The notes below the pieces were generated by a model. That model did no database searches, was not told where the DNA came from, and saw nothing but the letters and a program-made list of their open reading frames with translations. A program made the position numbers and the translations under genes. Of a DNA stretch of 64,000 nt, positions 1 to 11,565 are shown one piece after another. Origin of the DNA: Siphonodentalium dalli (lineage: Eukaryota > Mollusca > Scaphopoda > Gadilida > Siphonodentaliidae). The stretch spans positions 204,401,934 through 204,465,933 of the forward strand of contig CP136063.1 in assembly GCA_032622095.1 (NCBI GenBank), in the 5' to 3' direction. Every line of letters starts with the position of its first letter. Within the stretch, counting starts at the first letter, position 1.

Positions 1-164
1 ATGGGCCTATCCTACAATAGTTAGATTAGGAACACAGGCACATATATAGTCACAGGACCCACGTCCATACCTATAGACTATGGACGTAGGATATGGATAG
101 TCCATGAACCAGACCGCTTTATATAAGCATACATGTATGGTATATATGACCATGACCATGACAC
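1..164. repeat. Degenerate satellite-like DNA, left of foldback element
   Basis: AT-rich sequence made of diverged words such as 'gtccatacc', 'atggacgtagg' and 'acatgtatgg'. The same vocabulary resumes at 2538 after the foldback element, so the two stretches look like one degenerate repeat field split by an insertion. No coding signal is visible. Confidence 0.4.
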
Positions 165-2537
165 TGTAAAACCCCTGTCACACTCAGGCCGGTGCTCTCA
201 CTGCGCTGCAAAAGTACCAACATATGAGTAACACGCAGGAGGAGCGCCGAAAACTGTCGAAAATTGTCAAACTTTTAAAACAAAATATGCTCCTATTGCG
301 TTCCTACTTTGTCAAGTCTCACGCTCTTAGTGCGTTCAAGTCGCTGTCATTGTGATGCTAGTACGTTCACAATAAGTTCGCAAAACGTTCTCTGCGCGGG
401 CGCGGAGAGTATAGATAGCGCCTCCTGCGTTCTCCAGTTATAGTCAGTTTTTATGTTGTGGGAAAAATACCCAACACTCCGCAATAAATTAGCTGTCCGA
501 TTAAACTACTGTCACACTCCGCTGCGATCAGGCCGGCGATTGCATTGCGCTGAAAAATAATCAAAGCGCCAAGCAAAGCGCAGTAAGGTATCAAAGAACG
601 TATTGGTGACGCAGTGGACACTGGCTAGGACGGGAGAGGGTCTCCGTGATCGCACAAGAGCGCCAGAGAGCCGCGCTTGTTTTGTGCATGCACAAAACAA
701 GCGCAGAGGTTCGGCGTTCTGACCAGGCGTAGTACCGTCGCCATGACAGCGCAAAGCGTACTAACAACGCAATGACAACGACTTGACCGCATTAAGAGCC
801 TTTACGGCGTGGAGGAAACGCAGTGAGAGCGCGTGAGAGCGTGAGAATTGACGTGACAAAGCAGGAACGCAATGGGTCGTACAAAGAGCGCGACGAAAAC
901 GTGATAAGCGGGATAGGATCATAGCTTGTCACGCGCGCCGCATGTATAACTGGTGGGGGAGTTTCTCGTTTCGCGTGCGGGCTGACATTATCAAGGGGTA
1001 TTTCATTAGTTTTATTTATAGAATGGGAATTTTTGGGATGATTAAAAGTCAAACTGCAAGCTGGAGGCCGAGTCTCGTAAAAGGTGCATGTAGTTGGGGA
1101 AATTCACTTTCGTTTATTGTGATAATCAACGTTGATTAATGTTTTTGATTTTTGGTTTGTGATAAACTATATGTCAATTACAAATAAAAGAAATTTCTGC
1201 AGCCCACTGGGGGTTGTGGTCGGAGACGGTCGAGTCGGCCACCGGTTCGTTAATTAGGTGCTGGTTGTTCAGTATTGTTATTTAACGGAATTCTGAGTTG
1301 GTCATTAGCAAAACCAATATATTTTATATTCTACAATTACATTCTTGGGTTTATAATATATGATCTTGAGCGCGTTACCATTTCTGACATTGGTTCTCTT
1401 GTTTTAACAGATTGAAAATTTCTGACAATTTTCCGCGCTTCCACTGTGCGTTACTCGTATTTTGATACTTTTTCAACTCAAATCAAACGCCAGCCTGATC
1501 GCAAAGACACACGCAATACAACTATATAATTCAGACATAACATATATCTACCAAAGACACACACAATACAACTATATAATTCAGACATAACAGATACCTA
1601 CCAATGACACACACAATACAAATATATAATTCAGACATAACAGATACCTACCAAAGACACACGCAATACAACTATATAATTCAGACATAACAGATATCTA
1701 CCAAAGACACACGCAATACAACTATATAATTCAGACATAACAGATACCTACCAAAGACACACGCAATACAACTATATAATTCAGACATAACAGATACATA
1801 CCAAAGACACACGCAATACAACTATATAATTCAGAGATAACAGATATCTACCAAAGACACACGCAATACAACTATATAATTCAGACATATAAACAGATAC
1901 CTACCAAAGACACACGCAATACAACTATATAATTCAGACATAACAGATACCTACCAAAGACACACGCAATACAACTATATAATTCAGACATAACGGATAC
2001 CTACCAAAGACAAACGCAATACAACTATATAATTCAGACATAACAGATACCTACCAAAGACACACGCAATACAACAGTTGGTGTGAGCAGACCGCATTTC
2101 AAAGTGGGATCGTGCTGTAAACCTGCTGTAAACGCCGGAAGAACGCAATGTATAACGCTTGAGTCGCAGTGGCAGCACAATGTGGACGTTCTATGAGCGG
2201 GAACCAGTCCATAACACGGTGTTAACACCCCATGACAGCGCAGAAAGAGCGCAATACGTTTTGGACAGAGCCTCATTGAGCGTATTAAGGACGGGAAAGG
2301 CACGTAGTGAGAATTTGATTAAGCTTACTGTAGTCGCAAAAGACAAGATTAATTCCTTGCATAAAACAAGCGCGGCACTCTGGCACCTATGGGCGACCAT
2401 GGATATCCTCGTCCGTTGTAGCCAGTGTCCACTGCGTCACCAATCGGTTCTTGGAGACCTTAGTGCGTTTAGGTGGGCGCTTTGATACTTTTGCAGCGCA
2501 ATGAGAGCGCCGGCCTGAGTGTGACAGGGGCTTTACA
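165..2537. mobile_element. Foldback-type DNA transposon, 2.37 kb, non-autonomous
   Basis: The ends are inverted repeats. The left end (165-215) begins TGTAAAACCCCTGTCACACT and the reverse complement of the right end (2487-2537) begins TGTAAAGCCCCTGTCACACT; the match continues through 'caggccggygctctca' and 'gcgctgcaaaagta'. A second inverted block pairs 590-700 with 2345-2460 around 'attggtgacgcagtggacac'. A further diverged inverted copy of the left end lies at about 1420-1500, and another TIR-like start at 511, so the element looks internally duplicated. It carries a 50-bp minisatellite. No transposase ORF is visible, so I call it non-autonomous. No clean target duplication was found at 164/2538. 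The superfamily is not recognised. Confidence 0.7.
1502..2075. repeat. 50-bp minisatellite, about 11.5 copies
   Basis: The unit starts 'caaagacacacgcaatacaa' and continues 'ctatataattcagacataac' plus 'agatacctac'. Copies begin exactly 50 bases apart (1502, 1552, and so on) with only scattered substitutions; one copy near 1888 has a 4-base insertion. The array lies inside the foldback element. High identity between neighbours indicates recent amplification. Confidence 0.95.
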
Positions 2538-3699
2538 TGGTGCAAATACCCAAGTGCCCACAGATAGACGATGTACTAAGATACCATAGATCAAGTCCGA
2601 TGCCACATATACGAAAGTTAAGGATGGGGGCCCTTATAAATAGCCCATACACATATGACACTGTAGGTTGGCCATGGGCACATACCCATACGTGTAGGCC
2701 ATGGACCAAGGCCGATATACGTATGCCATATGGCATTGTACCCAGGCATAAGCAGGTGTCGGTCTATATGTAGAATATGAACCCACCCCTTATACGTGAT
2801 ATATCTACACCAAAGACCCAGGCAAGTTTAAATAGTGCTAATACACAGGTGACTATAATGATGTATGCAGTGGATACAGGTGCCTATATGTAGGACATGG
2901 ACACAGGTCCCTAAATAAAAGCTACGGCACCGGCGTTATTAATCATTTAATAGATTCACATATATGCTGCTAGGCAATGGACAGATCCACAAATATAGGA
3001 GACACATGGACCACATGCCTACGGGTAAGTCATGGACCAAAATGCATGTGCATGGATCCACGTCTCTATGTGAATACCATATACGTACGTCCGTTTTCAC
3101 CCATTCGACCAACGCCCTATATGTTGGAGGTCCCTGTGCCCACGCTCATATAGGTAGGACATTTATATCTAAGACATGAACCCATCCCACGAATGTACAT
3201 GTTACATTACTATCTAGGTTATAATCACAGCCACGCATACGTCATGGACCCATATGAACACCACATGTAGTGCAAATACACAGATGTCTATAGTTATGAA
3301 CGCATGACATGTACCCAGGTCTATACGGCAAATCAATAGAACCAACCCTAAATAGTATATCATCGGTCCAGGCCCCCTCTATGATATGGACACAGTAGTT
3401 AAGACACGTCATTGTATGCTGTTCCTTAGTAACTACGGGTTGGTAATGGGCCCATGGTTCCAAAGGGTAGTTCATGGTATCTCAGTCTGAAATATATAGG
3501 CCACGCTCATGTACGAGCTCATATAGACTTGTAAATGACTCATGACCATGTATTGACATATATGTAGTTATGGCAAGGATATGAAGGAAACACAGTTAGT
3601 TCATACCGTATAGCAACTGTTATGCGGATGCTATCATGCCGTGATAGAGTGTTCTGCATGGATGCCATTGTCAAATGTAGTGCGAATGTCCGATTCCAT
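2538..3699. repeat. Degenerate satellite-like field, no gene
   Basis: Loosely repeated phrases such as 'catggacc', 'acgtatgccatat', 'tatatgtaggacatg' and 'gaaccaccc' recur without a sharp period. Short ORFs on both strands (for example 3242-3475 minus) have no coding character. The field resembles 1-164. Confidence 0.4.
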
Positions 3700-3721
3700 G
3701 GGGGGGGGGGGGGGGGGGGGG
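3700..3721. repeat. Poly-G tract, 22 G
   Basis: An uninterrupted run of 22 G on the plus strand. It is a candidate G-quadruplex or a length-unstable site, and assembly length errors are likely here. Confidence 0.95.
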
Positions 3722-4135
3722 TTCAGGTGATATCGACATAAATGTGGGTCAATATTTTTACATGTCTCATTAAAATGTATTCCAACAATCGATTGATGGC
3801 AGAAACAATAATAAACTCCACACAGGTATGTTATTCTGATAAAACTAACTGAATAGTCTGTCAGTTTAAAGAAGATTTGTCAATGGTAGGTGGTTATCTA
3901 GCAACAATGAAACCTCAATACCAATTTTCCACACGAGAATCACACGAGAATGCATCAGCACACAACACATCAACCTTTAGTTATGCATTATTGTCAATAT
4001 AAGCATAATATGGCATATTATGAAACAATGATATCATGCAAATTTCCCGAAACTCATACCATATTATGAAACAGTTATATCAGTTAAATTACCAGAAACT
4101 CATACATATGGTATGTTTTCAAAGGTGGGTATTTC
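3722..4135. other. AT-rich stretch without a gene
   Basis: No ORF or repeat of note, apart from two short related phrases around 4020 and 4065 ('catattatgaaaca'). Confidence 0.5.
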
Positions 4136-4670
4136 CATAGCAACCATTACACCCCCGTTAGGTAACGAATGCGGCAACTTTACTGCCATGTTCACACTAA
4201 CAACAATTATTATAATTGTTTTCAATATAAAAATGTTACATGACGTAGTTTAGTTTGTTAAAACTACCATAATATCAGTCATGTGTGCATGTTTCGATGT
4301 CTGGTATGTCCCTAGCAACCGTTACCAGAAATATATAGTAATTTTTAAAGTCGAACCCACACTAACAATAACTATTACAATTGTTTCACCATAAAATGAT
4401 AATGACGTAGTATATATTAGTTTGTCAAAACTACCATAATATCAGTCAGCTCGGCATTTTTCGATTTCGGGTATGTCCCTAGCAACCGTTACCACCCCTG
4501 TAAGTAAGAACTATGGTAATTTTCCAGCCAGATCCACTCGAACAACAACTAATATTATTTTCACCATAAAAACGCTGCATGACGTAGGTTAGATTGTTAA
4601 AACTGCCATAATATCAGTCATATTTGTATTTCTTCGATCTGGGATAGTTGCCTAGCAACCGTTGCCAAGG
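4136..4670. repeat. Diverged ~170-bp tandem repeat, about 3 copies
   Basis: The phrase 'tagcaaccrttacc' recurs near 4137, 4312, 4479 and 4652, followed each time by 'aactaccataatatcagtca' and 'catgacgtag' in the same order. Spacing is about 167-175 bases. The copies differ by many substitutions, so the array is old. Confidence 0.8.
4647..4659. promoter_or_regulatory. RFX / X-box-like palindrome
   Basis: GTTGCCTAGCAAC fits the X-box consensus GTNRCC-N(0-3)-RGYAAC bound by RFX factors, known at ciliary gene promoters in animals. The other repeat units keep the right half (tagcaacc) but have a weaker left half ('gtccc', 'ttcca'). The match is direct; function is only inference and no gene start is evident beside it. 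Confidence 0.35.
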
Positions 4671-6217
4671 AAGGACTTGCCGCGATGCCTACACATCTGA
4701 ACATGAGAAATATTGTATAAGGAACCTATGTGCCAAGTTTCATAGTGTTATCATCATTTGCACAATTGTTACGTCAAACGCCAGGACTATTATGTGGTAT
4801 TTTTGCCTTTCATACACTCAAAGCCATGGCGTACGTTTTAGGGGGTAATGTTATGTTTCCGGCTATAAAATCTTAAGGATGGTGATGGTTCGATATATCT
4901 CATCACTTTCTTGTTCTGAACTAACCACTGTTCTAGTATAATGGTTCATATTTTAGCTCATTGTCGTCTGAATATCTTTACTCGCCCTCTTTTGTTAGGA
5001 AAATTTTGAATCACCATGCGATTGATATGCTCTCTTCGCCAATAAATGTCATCACACTTATGGAATATCGACTGTTAGTAAGCTCTAGAATCAATTACGC
5101 ATATATATCGACACCTGTTCCATGATGAACGGGTATGTGTGAAGATTGAGTCCATAAATTAGCCTACATGTGACTGCAATCGCATATGGTCTAATGGAAT
5201 TTCGTCAGAATTTGCACCATTACGAAAAATCATAATATCTCAAAAAGCTCAACTCGGATTCTAGGGGACTTTTGCCAAGTTGTTCATAAACATGTTCTTA
5301 TTAATCCCTGAAAAATTCAGCTTTCCCGGAATTTTTGCACTAGTGAAACCTAATGTGCCTGGACTATAGCAGTAAAATCAATAAGTGAAACACTTATAAT
5401 GTTGGGCAATGCAAATATATAGTGTGACAGTAATTCAGAAATAATTCATATATCAGATCCTGGGAAAACTCAATATTAATCGAGTGCATTGCGAATTTCG
5501 GGGTAAATTTGAGTTTCATTCAGCAAATTGTTCGCTAATCTCGAGAAACTCTTTACAAACATGGAGCTATTTGTATCAACGATAAAGTAAATCACGCAGC
5601 GGGCAGCAGCTGTTAACCAGAACCGTGGAGTGTCAATGGTCAATGTTTTTTTTAATTTAAATACAGCAAACTTTGTTGTGAATGAAGATTTAGCTTCCTA
5701 AAATAGCTTTATCAATGGAACTTTGACATAGATCAATACGAAAGGAGTTAGTTTGGGTCTTTGCAGGATGTATACTGATATTTGTATACAAAAACAGTGA
5801 GATAGTTATGAATATTCAATATTCCAGAGACAATCAGCGTGATGTATAATATAAGACGCATTGAGGCCATGCCGTCCTGTGAGGGGTTCATTAAATTAAA
5901 TATCATTTTTCTCGACATATATTTTTGTCACGTCATTTTATTAGCGTGTTGACGCAAACGAAACTATCAAATTCGAACTTTAGGGCAAGGATGCGTGAGT
6001 TCATTCAATGATGAATTGTTGTTTGTATACATCTCAATGTTTTATGGTGAAATAAAATCCCGGCGAATGTTCCGGTAAAGTGGATTTAATAGTATTTAGT
6101 TTATCTTGAAAAGAGAAGTATTACCAATTACCGTGGTTAATCACCCGTGCCGGTTTGAATCCTAAATGTAAGCTCTTTTTTGTTACATACCGATCAGGTT
6201 CCAGATATCAAAATAGG
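4671..6217. other. AT-rich DNA without a recognised gene
   Basis: Only short ORFs without family motifs occur (for example 4648-4848 plus). No clear repeat, tRNA or coding exon was seen. Confidence 0.5.
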
Positions 6218-6480
6218 TTAACCCTTCCATGACTGGAGCTTCCTGAAATTTTGCGAAAACCCTGTACCATTGTATTGGCCTGACAATAATTACCTTGACC
6301 TCGCAAGACAGCGCATTGTCTTAAAATGCGAGGCTCCCTATTTGGGGACTCGCATATATAAGAAAATGCACTGGCACATGACCTTCAATGCTATCTGTCA
6401 TTATCAACTGATAGTAAATTGCGACAACCCCCGATGTACTGACTGTATAACCACCCATGCCTCGCAAGAATAATCTATAT
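6218..6480. mobile_element. TTAA-type MITE fragment with 'gcgag' palindromes
   Basis: TTAA at 6218-6221 is followed by CCCTTCCATGACTGGAGC, nearly the same start as the element at 14597. Inside, 'ttgtattggcctgacaataa' and 'gactcgcatatataagaaaa' are shared with 15090-15240 and 25466-25525. The matching right end was not found, so this copy is probably truncated. A 67-codon ORF at 6270-6473 lies within it and is probably not a gene. Confidence 0.5.
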
Positions 6481-6639
6481 AAGTCCCGTAGCTTGTGATT
6501 ATGATAATTGACTCACCGAGCATCATCTCTCCTGCAATAACCAATTACTCATTCAAGAAAAGAGCTTAGTTATGGACCAGAGACACCACTTGAATCACTC
6601 ACATGATTTTTGTACATACGTTGATTATATAATCAGGCC

Positions 6640-6802
6640 TTAATCACAAAATCTGCGCCAGGGGATGACAGGAAGACAGTCCTCGAGATTATGTCATCCC
6701 CTGGTGATATAATGTTATACTCTTCTTGTATTATAATTGTCATAAACATAAGTATTCATTATATCACCAATAAACAATCAATAAACAATAAACAATAAAC
6801 AA
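6640..6802 (+). mobile_element. LINE 3' end (CR1/L2-like tail)
   Basis: A 13-bp perfect hairpin (6658-6670 with 6692-6704, arm CCAGGGGATGACA) has 'ggaagac' in its loop. It is followed by an AT-rich stretch and a terminal repeat of 'aataaacaat' units (6768-6801). This order also occurs at 11423-11564 and is typical of CR1/L2-group non-LTR retrotransposon 3' UTRs. No reverse-transcriptase sequence is attached here, so the copy is severely 5'-truncated. Confidence 0.6.
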
Positions 6803-7091
6803 TGCTGCACCAGCGCAGCTCCCACCATGAAATGAATACTGTCAGATGGAATATAGGCTCACGGCGTGTTTAATTGAATTGGTGCCAAAACAGAAGGGCA
6901 ATGATGTTGTAAACATTATTCATTTTGTATCCAGATTTATACACTAATTTACAATATGATGTACATGCACTTAGGTATGGTCAAATCTGAGAGAGAAGAG
7001 GATTTGACATCAAGCGCCAGACGCTTATATGGAGCTATCTGCCAAAAAGAAGCAATGTTGCTCGAGTACCTCTGTATCCGTAATTATGTAT
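6803..7091. other. Short non-coding stretch before the minisatellite
   Basis: No ORF or repeat of note. Confidence 0.5.
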
Positions 7092-8156
7092 GGATCGGTG
7101 TAAGGATAATAACTCTACATGGAGCGATGTAAGGGTAATAACTCTGCATGGGTCGGTGTAATTGTTTTTAATCTGCATGGGTCGGTGTAAGGGCAATAAC
7201 TCTGCATGTGTCGGTGTAAGGGCAATAACTCTGCATGTGTCGGTGTAAGGGCAATAACTCTGCATGTGTCGGTGTAAGGGTAACATCTATGCATGGATCG
7301 GGTTAAGGGCAATAACTCTGCATGTGTCGGTGTAAGGGCAATAACGCTGCATGTGTCGGTGTAAGGGTAATAACTCTGCATGGATCGGTTTAAGGGTAAT
7401 AACTCTGCATGGAGCGATGTAAGGGTAATAACTCTGCATGTGTCGGTGTAAGGGTAATAACTCTGCATGGAGCGATGTAAGGGTAATAACTCTGCATGTG
7501 TCGGTGTAAGGGTAATAACTCTGCATGGATCGGTTTAAGGGTAATAACTCTGCATGGAGCGGTTTAAGGGTAATAACTCTGCATGGAGCGATGTAAGGGT
7601 AATAACTCTGTATGGATCGGTGTAAGGGTAATAACTCTGCATGGAGCGATGTAAGGGTAATAACTCTGCATGGGTCGGTGTAAGTGTTTTTAATATGTAT
7701 GGGTCGATGTAAGGGCAATAACTATGCATGTGTCGGTGTAAGGGCAATAACTCTGCATGTGTCGGTGTAAGGGCAAAAACTGCATGTGTCGGTGTAAGGG
7801 TAATAACTCTGCATGGATCAGAGTAAGGGTAATAACTCTGCATGGATCGGTGTAAGGGTAATAACTCTGCATGGAGCGATGTAAGGGTAATAACTCTGCA
7901 TGGAGCGATGTAAGGGTAATAACTCTGCATGTGTCGGTGTAAGGGTAATAACTCTGCATGGATCGGTTTAAGGGTAATAACTCTGCATGGATCGGCTTAA
8001 GGGTAATAACTATGCATGGAGCGATGTAAGGGTAATAACTATGCATGTGTCGGTGTAAGGGTAATAACTCTGCATGGAATGATGTAAGGGTAATACATCT
8101 GCATGTGTCGGTGTAAGGGTAATAACTCTGCATATGGATCGGTATAAGGGTTTTAA
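7092..8156. repeat. 29-bp minisatellite, about 36 copies
   Basis: The unit is 'taagggtaataactctgcat' plus 'ggatcggtg', period 29. Variants change ggatcggtg to ggagcgatg, tgtgtcggtg or gggtcggtg, and some units read 'gttttta' in place of 'gggtaata'. Because 29 is not a multiple of 3, long minus-strand ORFs through the array (7035-8223) rotate frames and are artefacts. The array resumes at 11566 and 12656, so it was one array later split by two insertions. The core 'aagggyaataactctg' resembles the mollusc repeat at 16367-16786. Confidence 0.95.
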
Positions 8157-8970
8157 ATGAATTAGCCAATGTATCAGACTGGTGCTGCTGTAATAAACTC
8201 TCAATTAATATTAATAAAAGCAACTACATGCTTTTACACCCCCAAACAATGATCAAAAGTGGAATACATTGAAATTAAAGCTAAATAACACTCAATTGAA
8301 CCGAATAGGGAATCTTGGACATGAATCATCGGCAAAATTTCTAGGTATTCACATTGATGAGAACTTGACATTCAAAAAGCACATATCCATAATCTGCTCC
8401 AAATTATCACATGCAATCTACTGCATCAATAAGGTGAAACATTTTTTCCCAAGTAAAGCATTGAAAACATTGTACTATGCACTGATTCAAAGCCACTTAG
8501 TTTATGGTATCCAAATACGGGGTCATGTTCCGGAAGTCAAGAAAATATTCCTATTACAAAAAAGAGCAATGCGTATAATATGCAATAAGAAGTATAGGAG
8601 TCACACAGATCCACTCTTTACAAGAGAGAATATCTTGAAAATATATGACTTACACACCCTCAGTTCCTCCATTTTCATGCATGACTGGTGTTATAACCGC
8701 CTGCCTGCGTCTTTTGGAATGATGTACAATAAACGAGCAAAATCAACACCAAGACACCCGAATCCCGCACTGTTAGAACTACCTAGAACTGACTGGTCAG
8801 GTAAATTGCCACACCACGCCTACCCCACAACATGGAACAACATGGAAAATGACTATACATCTTACCAAAGCAGGCACACGTTGAAGAAGCGCTTACAGAT
8901 AGCAATGCTTAGAAATTACCAAGAAAATGTACGCTGTAAAAACAAAGGATGCCCCGACTGTGATCTATAA
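8157..8970 (+). pseudogene. Non-LTR (LINE) reverse transcriptase, C-terminal part, broken
   Basis: C-terminal end of the RT polyprotein of a CR1/L2/Jockey-type LINE. Reading starts right at the minisatellite edge with a conserved block before the thumb (ELANVSDWCCCNKLSININK) in one frame. It shifts frame between about 8240 and 8270, then continues to a stop at 8968-8970. In the second frame are the RT motif 'AKFLGIHIDENLTF', the thumb block 'LQKRAMRIICNKKYRSH' and a cysteine-bearing end (KNKGCPDCDL). The palm with the catalytic YADD motif is absent: the copy is 5'-truncated. The 3' UTR is interrupted by three Helitrons and resumes at 11083. Confidence 0.85.
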
Positions 8971-8976
8971 ATAATA

Positions 8977-9586
8977 CTAGAAGGTGACCCGACTTCGTCC
9001 GGGCTTTGACCTTGAATTGTCCATTTTGAAGGTCAAGGTCAAGTGGGGTCACGATTTGACCAGTCCAAAAACACTGCCCGGACAAAAGTACCCGACAAAC
9101 GTGCCCGTCGAAATCCATCCGGTTTTACCCGATTTGACCTTGAATTGATCATTTTGAAGGTTAAGGTCTTGTCAGGGTCACGATTTGACCCGTCCAAAAC
9201 AAACAGTGGACAAAAGTAACCCCACGTATCAAATTTCGTCGAAATCCCATCAAAATTGGCGATTTGACCTTGAAGTTACCCGATTTCAACGTCAAGGTCA
9301 CGTCGCACGGGCAAATGAATATGCTTATGAGACTCGCCATAAGAAAATACCCCCACATACCAAGTTTCATCGAAATCCCGTGATATTCGGGCGTTTGACC
9401 TTGAAATGACCCGATTTCAAGGTCAAGGTGACGTCGCACGGACAAATTAATATGCCTATGTTCGTCCCCGGCCGAAAATACCCCCACATACCAAGTTTCA
9501 TCGAAATCGGGTGGGCCGTTTTCGAGTTCATCGCGAACACACAGACAGACATACAGACACACAGATCTTCCAAAATATATAATAGA
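8977..9586 (-). mobile_element. Non-autonomous Helitron, tandem unit 1 (610 bp)
   Basis: On the minus strand it begins TCTATTATATATTTTGGAAG and ends 'GACGAAGTCGGGTCACCTTCTAG', with an imperfect hairpin (CCC-GAC / GTC-GGG, one bulged G) just before the terminal CTAG. A 5' TC, a 3' hairpin and CTRR are Helitron hallmarks. An ACAG/ACAC microsatellite lies near the 5' end. The core is tandem repeats rich in 'aaggtcaaggtca'. No Rep/helicase ORF is present. It sits in the 3' UTR of the truncated LINE. Confidence 0.75.
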
Positions 9587-10274
9587 CTAGAAGGTGACCC
9601 GACTTCGTCCGGGCTATTCAAAAACCAAATTTCAAGTCCATAGCTCCACCCGTTTCCGAGATCTGGTCTGCGCATGCGCGAAGCTGGAGTCGCACGGGCT
9701 CGCAAGATACATTCACATACCATATTTCAAGTCGATAGCTCCACCCGTTTCCGAGATATATAGCCCAATGTCATTTGCGGATACCTCGGCCGGTGATGAG
9801 TTAACGCGACATCGGCCGGTTAAGAGTTAACGCGATCACGTCACGATCTGTTGATGGCGTAATATATTTACGCAATGTTTTTCGATGAGCGAAGCATGGT
9901 CCTGCGTTCTTCCCGATAATTAAGGTAGAAACTTTAAACGCACACAGGCGTGTGATACATCATTGGAAAGATGAAGCGCCACAGATTCTAACCGTGCAAA
10001 TTATATGACTGGCAATTTATTATTCGCGCTATATCGAATCGATTTATGAGCACCGAACTGAAATATATTAGCGCAAAACGGCCTAAAAACAGATTTGACC
10101 TCGGCACGTGAAAAGTTGAGCTCGGATCTGAAAATTAATAGGCCTATGCCACTTCCCGACAGAAAATACCCCCACATACCAAGTTTCATCGAAATCGGGT
10201 CGGCCGTTATCGAGTCCATCGCGAACACACACACAGACAGACACACACACAGATCTTCCAAAATATATAATAGA
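9587..10274 (-). mobile_element. Non-autonomous Helitron, tandem unit 2 (688 bp)
   Basis: Abuts unit 1 with no spacer ('AATAGA' directly followed by 'CTAGAAGGTG') in the same orientation. Its 3' half (9600-9760) matches the core of the Helitrons at 61000-61997, including GCGCATGCGC at 9670-9679. Its 5' end and microsatellite match units 1 and 3. It also holds 'cggccggttaagagttaacg' repeats around 9790-9830. It appears to be a chimera of two Helitron subfamilies. Confidence 0.75.
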
Positions 10275-11082
10275 CTAGAAGGTGACCCGACTTCGTCCGG
10301 GCTTTGACTTTGAATTGACCATTTTGAAGGTCAAGGTCAGGTGGGGTCAAACACCAACACCCCAAAAATGGTGGAAATCGGCCCAGCGGATACCGGGAAA
10401 TCGGCCCAGCGGATACCGAGATACCCTGTGCATCAAATTTCGTCCGTAAAAATCCGCCAGTTTAACCCGATTTGATTTCCACTCAAGTATATAAACGCGC
10501 CTCATATACACACGCTCATTAATTATCAAGTTCAAGTTCAACGTAAAGATAAATTACTATCGGTGCCCGAGATATCGCCAAGACGTCTGAAATAGTCAAA
10601 TGCATCGGCCGGTTAAGCGTTAACGTGATCTAACGTTATGACCTTTAACGACATCATAGAAGTTACGCATTGTTTTTATCCTGATGGATGATAGTACCAC
10701 TTCTTCTTGATAATTGAGGCAGATAACTAAAACGGATACATACGCATTATATATCGTTGGAAAGAGGAAACACGAAAGCTTCTCACAGTGTAATTATTAT
10801 GACTGGCATTTTATTATTCGCGCTGTTTCGAATCGATTTGTAAGCACCGAACTCAAATGAAAGTCCCGTAACACAGCGTAAAAACATATTTTACCTCGGC
10901 ACGTGAAATGTTGACCTCGGATCTGAAAATTAATATGCCACTTCCCGACCGATAGTAACCTCACAAACGAAGTTTCATCGAAATCGGGTCGGCCGTTTTC
11001 GAGTTCATCGCGAACACACACACAGACACACCACACACACACACACACACACACACACAGATCTTCCAAAATATATAATAGA
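10275..11082 (-). mobile_element. Non-autonomous Helitron, tandem unit 3 (808 bp)
   Basis: Same termini as units 1 and 2. The microsatellite near the minus-strand 5' end is a long CA run (11020-11058). The array is flanked by A on the left (8976) and T on the right (11083), so the three-unit array lies between an A and a T of the LINE 3' UTR with no target duplication, as expected for rolling-circle insertion. The long minus-strand ORF at 10797-11135 is produced by the CA run and is not a gene. Confidence 0.75.
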
Positions 11083-11565
11083 TGAATACTCATTGTTATA
11101 CTCGATGCAAAATCATACTCGACACTAACATACATATAAACATTACATATATGTAATACTGTTAATTTGAATATCCCAAAACCTCACTCAACAAACAAAA
11201 ACAAAAAGACTTTCCAGCGATATATATAGATAATTCCTATCTTACTTACTTAACTAAAGACGGCGGTATCTTACAATTCGTCTGGATTGTCTCACAACCA
11301 CACCAATACTGTCTTGTCTAGTTTCTAGTTAGTTTTATACACGATAATACATGTAGTCTGTACGCAAGCGTGGATAAAAATACAAGCCATCTATGCAAAT
11401 AATTATAGTGATACTTGTTTTAGGGGGTAGCAGGAAGACGGCCCGATAGGGCTAGGTTAACCCCCAACAATATATACAGCATTTATATTATTATATGTTA
11501 CTGTCATTGTATTATTCATGTGTATATTGTAAATAAATGATCCTATCCTATCCTATCCTATCCTA
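11083..11565 (+). mobile_element. LINE 3' UTR and tail (continuation of 8157-8976)
   Basis: Non-coding. Around 11423-11470 lies a hairpin-like block with 'gcaggaagacggcccgatag' and flanking ggggg / ccccc. It ends in a 5-base repeat 'atcct' (11540-11564), after which the 29-bp minisatellite resumes at once. CR1/L2-group LINEs end in such short 3' repeats. With 8157-8976 this makes a LINE copy of about 1.3 kb before the Helitrons entered. Confidence 0.7.

Noticed and set aside
1502-2075. CRISPR-like array with a 50-base period.
   Set aside because: The whole unit is repeated, with no unique spacers, in clearly eukaryotic DNA; it is a minisatellite. The same applies to the 29-, 41/43- and 60-bp arrays and the palindrome cluster.
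6120-6170. B-box-like 'ggtttgaatcc' near 6155, considered as a tRNA or SINE.
   Set aside because: No A box at the right distance upstream.
7035-8223. Long overlapping minus-strand ORFs with repeated peptide words (64 to 177 codons).
   Set aside because: They are translations of the 29-bp minisatellite; the period is not a multiple of 3, so frames rotate and no unique protein is implied.
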